Assembly: GCA_018881555.1 (NCBI GenBank)
Contig: JACAXG010000130.1
Coordinates: 2,179,848-2,243,847, forward strand
Length of the DNA stretch: 64,000 nt
Direction of reading: 5' to 3'
DNA from: Amblyornis subalaris
Lineage: Eukaryota; Chordata; Aves; Passeriformes; Ptilonorhynchidae
The position numbers were made by a program, and so were the translations under genes. The notes below the pieces were generated by a model. That model was not told the DNA's origin and did not search any database. It saw only the letters and a list, made by a program, of their open reading frames with translations. Shown one piece after another: positions 1-51,700 of this stretch (position 1 is the stretch's first letter; each line of letters starts with the position of its first letter).

Positions 1-40938
<40,938 letters not shown>

Positions 40939-42160
40939 ATACTATTCTGTACATTGACAGAGTAGACCTGGCTCACAACATCACAGGATCTGACTGCTCT
41001 ACAAAACACTGACTGGCTGGGCATGGCTGGGTCCCAGGGAGCAGTCTTTAATTGGATACAACCACTTTCACCTGTTCCTACCATCACAGGGCAGTGACAG
41101 TAACTGGAATAACAAATTTGTGTAGAAAGGCTCAATTAGGGTTGTCCTAGGAGCTTGAGCAGAGAAATCCTTTCCATTACGTTATACCAGTAAATAAGCA
41201 TTTCCTTTCACATAGGGCTTCAGTCTTGGCTTTGGTTCTGTTGCATCTCACACGTGATCCTCGTGCCTCTCAAATGCTTAAGTGCTTAAGCAGCGCTTAG
41301 GAAGATAATCTGCTCACAGCAGCGCTAAGGAAGATAGTCTGCTGCAGAATACTCAGATCTGTACATGCATGCATTTTTTAAAATCAAAGATAGTATTTTA
41401 TCACTTTTCTAGTGGGACCTAATTTGGGGTGCATGATGTACATTTAGGAACCATAAATAATTTGTGTATGAGTAAACTATAAGCAGCCATGTTTTGACAT
41501 GTAAATATATTTTTAGTAACTAGAAGAAATCAAAATAAAGAGTAACATTTGCATGTGTATTGAGAGGCTTTGACCATATTGGTTATTGCACTGAAGAACA
41601 CAATATTATGGCCTATTAACAATAATCGCACTTTATATAGGGTATCTAAACACCTTTGGGTGCTATCTTAAAGCAAAATGATTTATTGTTTATTTGTGAA
41701 AAGGTACAACAACTAAATGCTTAGTGTTTTTATGGGGAACCCAAGAAAGGGATGGAGTGAAGGTGAAAGTTTGAGGAAAAGAGTATGTGCAGTTGCATGA
41801 CAGGATGAAGTTGAGAAGTTTGGTTGTTTTTTTTTTTTGAGGAAATAAGGTTTTTTATTGGCAAGAGCATTCTGAAAATGAACGGCTGCAGTGACATTCC
41901 TATGACTGCAATTCAGTTGGAGTGCTCAGCTTTATACTCTTCCCATCATGCTTGATTACAGTGTTCTGTGTACATTGTAAACAGCTGTACCCAACTCTAC
42001 AAATCCTTTTGGAGTTTGCATCATTATGCTTTAGCTTATTTATTGTTTACCATTTCTTTGATACTTTGTACAAGTCCTATATTAGTCTTGTCCTGTAGTT
42101 CTGTTTTTGCACCGCTACTGTACTCCTTCCATACAAAATAAAGATTATTAATATACCAGT
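40939..42160 (+). other. TANC1: TANC1 3'UTR
   Basis: This is the non-coding 3' end of TANC1, about 1.2 kb. Poly(A) signals AATAAA occur at 41534-41539 and 42137-42142; the second is the more likely main one because it precedes the boundary with the next gene. Two Pumilio-type elements TGTAAATA are seen, at 40934-40941 (overlapping the stop codon) and 41500-41507. A 24-bp near-repeat lies at 41291-41343. TGCATG (RBFOX-like) lies near 41365. The cleavage site is inferred. Confidence 0.75.
42137..42142 (+). terminator. TANC1: Distal poly(A) signal of TANC1
   Basis: Canonical AATAAA, about 1.2 kb after the TANC1 stop codon. An upstream AATAAA at 41534-41539 could give a shorter 3'UTR. Cleavage is expected 10-30 bases downstream. 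Confidence 0.7.
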
Positions 42161-42364
42161 GGGATGAGAACGCTGTCCCTGATGGTTACAGGAGAAACTC
42201 TCTCCCAGCTTTTCCAACTACATGTCCAGTAATACGTGACAGAGAAAGACAGACACATTTTGGTTTGTTAGATTAGAAAAAGAAATACAGATCCTATACC
42301 TCACTATTTCTTACCTTCTGAAAGACCGACTTGGCAAGATGAAGACTCAAAACTCATAAATGTA

Positions 42365-42615
42365 GTGAAAATTTTAAGAAAACTTTATTTGAAAAACTGA
42401 GTTCGAGTACTTCATTTCTTAAACAGAAATACCACAAAGTAGAGCTACCAGAAAGTTTAAAAAGTTTTTCTGGGAGTTTCCACCACTGAAGGTTGAACCA
42501 GCCATAGATTAGATTTAACACAACTACTTCTTTCCCTTTGTTTCTGATACAATTAATGCCTTTAGCTACATAAAATTTCAGTTACTTTTAACAAAACAAC
42601 TTCAAAATGGTTTAA
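42365..42615 (-). other. WDSUB1: WDSUB1 3'UTR
   Basis: About 250 nt from the TAG stop to the poly(A) signal at 42389-42384 and the inferred cleavage site. It is AT-rich. I see no other motif I can support. Confidence 0.6.
42384..42389 (-). terminator. WDSUB1: Poly(A) signal of WDSUB1
   Basis: TTTATT on the + strand reads AATAAA on the - strand, about 230 nt after the WDSUB1 stop codon. It is the first canonical signal downstream of that stop. The inferred 3' end (about 42365) is only about 200 bp from the TANC1 3' end. Confidence 0.65.
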
Positions 42616-42770
42616 CTATTTCTCCTGAGTCTCTAGCCAGCGACTGATGGCCATTTTTAGTGTCCTGTTTGGTGTGAGCAGAAGAGAGTGGAGAGGAAGG
42701 TTCGTCATGGGACTAGATCGTCTATTGCTGATCCAGTTTTCCATTGCTTCCCTTTCATAGGAATAGCCAT
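42616..42770 (-). CDS. WDSUB1: WDSUB1 last coding exon, U-box end
   Basis: Encodes [20 protein letters not shown] then [20 protein letters not shown] and [11 protein letters not shown], with stop TAG at 42618-42616. This completes the U-box (D-G-x-S-Y-E-R-x-x-I/M, P-M-T-x-x-x-L, L-x-x-N-x-x-L). The acceptor is tttgtag at 42771-42773. All expected U-box positions are present, so E2 binding is likely to be retained. Confidence 0.96.
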
Positions 42771-45700
42771 CTACAAAGAAACCATCAATAAAAACTCATA
42801 TTACAGAGGCTTGGGCGCTGCGGCACTGTACAGCTTTTAGCTGTTTAAATGTAAAAGGGAAGTAAGGAAATAAGTCCAAACAGGAAAATTGAGATCTAGA
42901 ATAAGTACACTGTATGTGAAATCTTTACTATGGATATAAGCAGTTCAGGCTAGTTTCATGTATCTGTCTCTGAGTGCAAAGCACCAAAATATATTATGCA
43001 CATGTTAAATAAGAATTTCTTTTCAGTTTGAATAACCCATTATGTGAAGTAAAAGCTCATTATCATCAAATGCCTAACACAGCTAAAGCGTGGTGCTTGA
43101 ACAGTGGGCTTGTCCACTTGGCTGACCCAGCCCTGAGCTGGGCCTGTACAGAGTCCTCACCACCTGGCCAGGTTCAGGACTTTGGCTCTTGGAGTTGGTA
43201 CCTAAACAAGCTGTTCCTTAAAGAACAGAAATGTGGCCCCAGCTAAGTGTTAGCTGGCACAGTCACCCAGGAATATCTCTCATGGAATACAAACCCATGA
43301 TGCCCTTTGCCCCTCCTCTAACACAGGTCTATACTCCTATCTCCTTACTCTTTATTGAATAAACCCACTATCACTCCAGCAGTTAGCAAATGTCTTCACA
43401 TTGTGACCATTTTAATTCTCAGAGGTCTGGCCTGATACCTCAGAACTGGAGGTAGTAGTTAGTCACTGTTTACAGAGCAACAAAAAAATTATACTGATCT
43501 TTTGATGCTTGGATGCTCCTCCTCCTCTCCACCCCTGAAGATTAGAACTACAAAACTAGATCTTCATAAAATGTTTTACCCACATAACATCTTACGCTCC
43601 TGGCATATCACAGTTCCAGTGGCATGCTGAATTTAAAGGAGTCTCATTCTGTACAAATTTTTAAGTAAGTACCGTATAGATGGTGTGCTAAGTGTGGTAA
43701 TGAGCCTGGGCTTTTTGGGTGGGTTTTGGGTTGGTTGGTTGGTTTGCTTTTTGCCCCACTGTGTGCACAATTCCATTTTGCACTTACGGAGCCAACACTA
43801 ATTAGGCTTGTAATTATATCTGCAAAGGCACATAAAGGGAGGCACATAAAAAAAAAGTTGCTTGATAACAATATTTTTCTCCGTATCAGAGTTGTAATTT
43901 GGCAAATTAAACATTTATCACAATTCTGGTTTTTTGCAACAGCTNTTTAGAATAGTTTATCTTTCTAAGCCAGATCATAAGATAGGTGTGGGGACACAAA
44001 AATTGGCCTAGCTTTACCCTCAAGTGATTAGTTTTAATCCATGGCGTGTAAAGACATACCTGCTGCAATGACAGGATCCTTCATAAGCTCTCTTGTTATA
44101 GGACATAGGAACTCATCAGGGACAGGAACAGAAACTGAGATCATTGTCATCCTCAGTTCTTCAATCTTCTGGAGAACTTTACTGCGCCGGCCTAGAGACT
44201 CTGAAAAATTATTTGTCCATGAAGTGGACAACACAGACAGGTAAGGCAAAGAGGTGAGGTCTTGAAATAGTCAGCAGGTGTGTTACAGGAGACAGAGCTC
44301 CATCTCACCACCCCCCTAAAACAAAAGCCTGCAGCCAGCCCTGGCCCCCACTCCAGTCAGCTCTGCCAGAGGCTGTCACTCCTACTGCCCAACAGGAACA
44401 CGGGGGAGTAATGAAAACAACCAGTAAAACCAGTGCAAGTGCAGTAGTGGTGCAGAGCCGTGGCAGAGCAGTAGTTTGGTGGCCACACACTGGACTCATA
44501 CACTGCGAGTGCAACGCTGCCCTGCAGCCACACCCTGGCACAGGACACTGCAGTGCTGCACCCTTGGAATGGGACAAAGTACCAGTGGAAAGGTACAGGC
44601 GTGCACAAGTGCTGCCAGCACTCCAAAGAGACTGGATTTCCCTTAATGTTAGCGTTTGACACACCTGGTCCTGTCCACCTCTGCTACAACACACTACACT
44701 TGCTGTACAGTACTGCTGTCTAGGGCTTACAAAGGCACAACTGAAGAATGCCTGAACCTGTGTTTTTTAAAAGAACACTGATGTCCTCCTAACTGCAAAG
44801 ACTCTAAAAAAACCTCTAGAGGTGTTTAGCAAGATCTTATATCCCATTCTTAAAGCAAAGAAAACAGGTTATCTAGGAGAGAAATGACATGTTCATTCAA
44901 GCATTTGTATGGTGATAGACTTCCAAAATTTAGTTACACGGGAATTTAGTAACCCTAAAGATCTTGTTCATTTTAGGCAGATAGTATTTTCCTATTTTAT
45001 AAATGCCTGAGCTATGGCAGATAGCAGTTTTTCAAGTCATATATATGAGGCCATAATTTCTATACCCTCTTTCCCCAGAGAACTCTGTTTTTAGCAGGTC
45101 ACTGGTCATGCTACATTCAATTCTGACAGAACTTTCTAGTCAGCATTATCTGATCAGCCTCAACTGGCAATTGCTGCAACAAAGTTTTAGGCTACTTCAA
45201 CGCTAAGGAAAACGTTTGCAGAAACTGAGGAAGCCAAGTGTCTTTCCTGGATGACAATTCCTGACAGATTCCCAGCATCTCTGTCATTTCTAAACTTCAA
45301 CAAAGCCAGTTGATACACAGAGACAGTATCATCCAATACAGACCAATTCCACACACACAAACAAAATAAAAAACGAAGCAAGCAGTCTTCCTACGATGAA
45401 CAATATAACTTCTAAAAATACAACTGTACTTTTTAAAAGGTTTCTTCATTCAGCCTTTTGCTATACTTGACCTCACTTTGACAAACATATTAGCACCTAA
45501 TTTACAGCTAAATCTGGCCATCAAAATTAATAGAGAACTTATATTTTGAAAGTTCCAATGCAGTTCACTATCCTTAAATACCTTATTTCATAATGACCAC
45601 TGTGGAATCATTACTAATATGGTGCTTCCAGTGATTCCTTCTAAAATGCAATCACAGTTTTGCAATAAAGCAAGAGGACAATGTAGGAACTAGGACCGGA

Positions 45701-48700
45701 TGTATTAGAAAGTGTCTCAGCCAGGCAAGCTTTGCTTGATCCTTACCAAAAGTCATCATCGAATGCACACTTAAGAATTTCACTGTTCAATACAAGGTCG
45801 GTGAACACACACTATTCTAAACATGGCACTTTTGCAAACTGAGGAAAAACTATAGAGCCCCCTATTTACCAAAGTGAGAAACATGAAAAGCTGAAATTCC
45901 TTTTCCACAGTTTAATAATACAAGTTCGAAAAAGGAAAATAGAAACAAAATCAGGTAAGACCACTTAACAGCATCATTAGTGGAAATGCATTTTATGTCT
46001 CCGGAGATAAGCAAACACACAAGAAAAAGGAATACTGTGGACAATGTAACATTAGAGGTGTTTTAACAGCCCTGGTAATGAAATAAAAAAAGCATTTCAG
46101 GGAAAGAAAATCCATGTATAAACTTCTAACTTGCTTTCATTCCAACATTTCAAAGTACTCTAAAGATTAAAAACTATTTGGATTTCAATACTCTTACCAA
46201 TTTTTAATTCATTAGCAAGACTTTCCTTAGTAAGATTCAGTAATTCCTTGCCATCAATATTATTCATTTTGAAAAGCCCAACAAAGTCTGCTAAATCGTG
46301 TGCACAGAGCCAGGCTGAAACATCATCCTCTGACCAGTCCTCAACAGCCACCTTTGATTCATTTTTTACAGTATCTCCTTTGGAAATGAAAAACAAAACC
46401 AGTTAAAAAAAAAACCAACCGAATTAAAAACGAACAAACAAAACCTTCCTCTCCCTCGCAAAAAAACCTCACCACAACCCCCAAAAAACAACCAACCACG
46501 AAATCCTCAGTTCTAACAAACAATGTCATTAATGAACCCCGTTTTTAAGTGTTCTCAGTATTATATATTCTTCATTTAATAAAATAAATACTTATTAGAC
46601 ATTACTTCGGGAGAGAGGGCAATAATTTCGGTTTAACTTTTACTTATCAATTTTCAAAGTTTAGAGGAACTTATCTCTCAGATGCCTACACTTCTGTCAA
46701 ATTTAAATTGAACTAAAATCTAGGAAAGTGTTACCAGACACTGGAACCATCTCCTCATGTCCTTACAAGGCAGACCAAAGTGCAAACTTACTCTTGTGCT
46801 TTGAACAACGACACATGTACCTTTGTTCCACAAATTTTAGGTGGTGATGTAATTTGTACCATTAGTTATTGTATACTAATGGTACTAATGTAATTTGTAC
46901 CACAAGTTTTTCACCTGCAACTGGTAAGCTGTATTTCTAATTGACAATTATGCTTGCAATTAGCGTATTTTCTGTAACTCATCACAAATGATGCTTGTCC
47001 AAAAAGCCTTTCATCACTCTGGCATTAATATTCATCTCTGAAATGCTGTCCAGAGAATAAGCAATTGCAAATATCAGAAAAGCAGATATAGCAAATTAAT
47101 AAGATACATCTAGTATATTTTTCTTTAAAAATAACATAAGAGAATACCTCTTTCGGACATTAATCAGGTCAATTTAGAGAAAAGATAAAAAACCTGCACA
47201 CGATCCTGAGATTACACATTAACTGCAGGTAAGAATGTGGGATTTTTGCATCCTCAGATGGTGTTTTGAATTTAAAGAACAGATTACAAATACCTCACAC
47301 ACTGACCTGCACATGGTTGCTTAAGGTCAAACTGCCATATCTGCACAGTTTTATCCATTGAGCCTGTGGCAAGTAAGGGACTATGTGGTGCAAAAGCACA
47401 AGTTGTAACATATCTACAAATTAAAAAAAAGAAAGTGAAAATTCACGAGAAAAGGATTTAATTTCTTTTATTTATTAATAGTGAAACAGAATAATCATGC
47501 TGATTTCTTACCTGGTATGCTGAGACAAAGTATGAAGGGTATTGCCAGTACTCTGTAAAAGAGTTTTTGTGGTTATAAATCTTAAAGAATAAAGAGAGTG
47601 TTTCTTCACTTGTATGCTTCCTTTCAAAATAAGGAATATTGTACTAGAAATGACCAAAAGGGAGGAGATTCAACCCACAATCCTTCAATAATTAACCACA
47701 CCAGTGGATCTCCTACTTGGCCACTAAATACTACTAAAAAACCAAATTCCTCAATTCTCCAGTTTTAACTTATGATTGAAAGATTTTCCCTCTTATGAAA
47801 AATACCATTTTTTTTACAGGTACAGACAGATTGCAAAGATGATAAGCAAAGTTATTCAGAATCACTAATTGGTCAGTCAGCACTCCAGTATTTCGAGCTG
47901 TCCAACACGATCAAAGTGCCCTATTATAGCTAGCAATCTCTCTCCCTTCCATGAAGGTTTATTGTCGCCACTTTTCCCCACAGAATCACGGGATGGTTGG
48001 GGACGTCTGGAGATCACTAGTCCAACCCCGCTGCTAAAGCAGCACCCCTTAGAGCAGGCGTCCAGTCGGGTTTTGAGTATCTCCAAAGGAGAATCAACAA
48101 CTAGAAAAGTTCTTGTCCCATTTGATAAAAACCTAAGGCCACAAAAGCTAACAAATAGTATTAAGAAATACTTAGGCTATGGTTTCCTTCATCTTTCAAT
48201 TTTCTAGAGGACTCTAGAGGACTTCTTGCATACCTGTCTGAACTTCAAACTACTAAAATTTGGCAGGTGAAAAACTTCAAAGCTGATTTAAAAACTGTAT
48301 CAACACAATACGTATGTACAGAGCAAGCTGAAGAAGCTTAAAATTTGTTCATCCTTCATTTTCAGCAAAATTATTATTATTTTTAATACTATAAAGTAGT
48401 AAAGGTAAATACTATGTACAGGTGAATCACAAAGGATGTAATAACATTCTTATAGAAAATGCTTAAACAATATATTTTAAAGACATTGTACTTAGCATAA
48501 AAAATTTCTTGAATTCTTTATTATGCTTCTATTTTATGTGCACTTTACATATGACTAACTAAAGAATTTTTATGATCACCATTCCCGATTTTATGTCAAA
48601 AGCTACAGTTCTCCTTGCTTTGGAAGCTAAGCTAAACTTAGGATAACAAAAAAATCCTTCTGCATCAATATGAAACCCCTTAAACATGTAAGTATGGAAT

Positions 48701-51700
48701 TAATTGAGTAATACCCTACTGCAGAGGAATCAACTAACAAATCCTGAAAATGTAAATAAAAAGTGAGAGAGACTGATCTATTCTCAGGAGAGATTTTTCT
48801 CTAGACTCCTTCCCCTCCTCCCCCCAAATGCACAGTAAATATTTTGGCTTAACATAATTTCTGTTCTTTAATATCTTTTCATTGATAAGACACTGCAGAA
48901 GCAGTGCTGATCTTTAAAGACAACGACCCAACGAATGGTCTTGTATTATGCTATACTTACAGTTTCATAGATTATGACACACTTGTCCACAGACCTTTTA
49001 AAAACAAAACACACTGGCATTAAAATGATGCAGAGAGGGAAAAGGAAACTGCTTCATTAAGCTTTTCCACAAACAAAATAAGATCAAACAGATTTCTTAT
49101 CACTACTTTATGGAAAGTTTAGATACCTATCTCCCCTCCACCCATGCCCACCTTAAACAACACTGACAGTCTGTTCTTCCAGCATGATGTGAAAAACAGT
49201 AAATACAAAAACTCTGCACTTCCATGAGAATTCTAGAGGTAGAGGATTTATAGTGCTTATGCAAACTGGCCCCCACTCCCACTGACTCTACCATGTCTAC
49301 TTTATGTCTTTGCAAGCAGCACCTGTAAAGCAGATGCACAGTCTGACTATCCCAGATCTACTCTCAGTGTCTTTCTATTTTTGTCACCTTTCCATTTGCA
49401 AAGCAAGCCAGAGGAAGTAGTGTAATGCAATACAGAAAATATAGCAGTGCAATGCAATCACTACATACATATTTAATGACATACAACTTGCACAGTTATT
49501 TACCACAACAACAGTGTTTCCTGAAAGATTTTATGGGATAGGCATTTCACTTATGACAATGTACATGAAAACAGTAAGCAGTATGTCTAATGGAAAATAA
49601 AATAATCTACATCAAAAATAGTCATAATGATCCTCAAATACTGATAAAGATTCCCTTAAAGAGAACACAAAGCAAAATGTCAAAGCAAGCTATTGTCTCC
49701 TAGGGTTTGTACAGTTTTATTTGCTGGCTATTGTAGTCTCTTCTTTTTCCTTTGGAAGACATCAGTCTTTCAGTTTAGAAACTCTTTATAAAAAAGACAG
49801 TTGCAATTTAGAGTGGAACAATTGTATTTGCTACTTCAATTTGCCACTTAGTTTAGAAGCGATTGAACACTTTTCATGAGAAGAGCAGAGCAAAAGCATA
49901 CAGTCACTAATAGTCATGAAAACATAAATGATTATATCTATCTTATTTATAATTTCCTCTTTCAATAGTTTGATCCCTGAGGAAAGCCACTAGCAACAGG
50001 CTGGCAGTTTATCTTCATGCTGCTTATGATCAACAACCAACCATTTGAGTCGACAGTGCCATCACGTTTCCACAAAACCTACTGTTGTGATCCCTCCCAC
50101 CCCAGTTTGGCTGTAAGTCTCCTCTGGGAGCTCATGTCCAAAGCCTGTCAGAGCCAAGGTGTGAACACCCATGGCTCTCCCTTGTTGCTAGAGCCAGCCT
50201 TCCCCTCACAGATGGGGATAAGCCGCATGCCATGCAGGCCCACTGTGCCCTTGTTCAGTTCCTGTTGCTTTCCCCAAACACTTTGTGCTTGGAAACAGCT
50301 TCCAAGCTCACCAGAAGGATTTGCTCCATGATCTGCCCACAAACTGGCGTTTGGCTGACTGCCCTGCAGTTCCCTGGATCCTTTACCCTGCCCTTCTTGG
50401 ATGTTGGGAATCTTCCAATCACCTTCACTCTCTGGGGTCTTTAAACAGAATAGAGTGACCTTGCAATGACACTGGCAACTTATAACCCTCTAACAAAGAC
50501 TTAATACTAATATTAGTCTCTAACTAATATTCATGAATAATGTTTTGGCTCATAACCATTATTTTGTACAAGGCTGACATGAAAACCACAGCTCTACAGC
50601 TATGTCCATCATGCACTTTTCATAGAAAAAACACCTATGTTGCCATACTCTGCATGTGGATCAGTGAAGAAATTTTTAATTTCAACAACATCCATCAAAG
50701 ACAAAGTCTCAAGATATTTAACTTTCTAATAAGTTCCTGAAAGGTATGTGTGAGAAGGAAATCCTAAATGGTGTCCCAAAGAGACGCTAAGATTGCAAGG
50801 TAAAATTGTATTTTCAATAGATGCTGGTATACCCACATAAAAGGCCACATAAATACCCCCAAATCAGGAAATCATGAATCTCATTTCAATGCTCAGGAGA
50901 ACAGAGCTTGTAACACCAGAGATTTCAAACTCAATCACCCGTAAGACAGAGACCAATTGTTAAGATACTTCAATAGCTCTGAAAGTCACAAAACTATTCC
51001 TTAATTATTGGTAATAAATATTTAGAAATCAACTCTTTTGAATTTTCTGTTTTACAAAACTGAAGTGAGAACCTGGACAGCCAGACATTTCAACAAGGTG
51101 CTGCTTACCCCGAGACTATCATCTGTCCATCACACGAAAATGCACAAGCCAGGACTGGTGCAGAGTGTCCATTCAGTGTGCATTTATATTTTAATTCAAC
51201 ACCTAAAAATACAAAAAGTAAATTATTACATATGGCCATATTTGACAAGGTATAACACAAGCTGCTTTTAGAAGCCCAAAGATCCACTGAAGATGTGACT
51301 CTATGACATACTATTTATAAAAAAGGGGATAAAAAGATCACAGCAACATATCTCCAATTTCCTCACTTTGTAGTCTTAGTGTGTCTTGCAAGGTTTTAGA
51401 TAATTAAATGTGTATCTGTACACACAATATTAATCGTTACATACTTTTATATAAAAGGGATTACAAAATACCCACTGAAGATGTTTTTGGCAATTTTTCT
51501 AGTCTCTACATGGCAGTTTTTGCAAGAGCCAACATTGTTTTCTTTTCTCTAGCTATTGTTTAAGGCCCAGGATATACTGAAACATGAAAGCAAACCTCTC
51601 CCTGGCCTGGCAGATTAAGAGGTTTCAACTTATCAACCTGTTAAAAGGCCACAGTAGAATTTTTTTTTTAAATCTTTACTTTCACTATTTGTCAATAAAT

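Larger units (their letters stand above)
42771..47306 (-). other. WDSUB1: WDSUB1 introns between exons 7 and 10
   Basis: Introns 42771-44059, 44201-46197 and 46378-47306. They contain a (GGTT)n at 43729, GC-richer stretches near 43080-43320 and 44290-44680 without recognised homology, an A/C-rich tract at 46402-46505 and the hairpin at 46856-46885. Confidence 0.65.

Noticed and set aside
43040..43330. GC-richer stretch as a transposon or exon
   Set aside because: No similarity to CR1 or LTR hallmarks and no phase-compatible exon; WDSUB1 is already complete without it.
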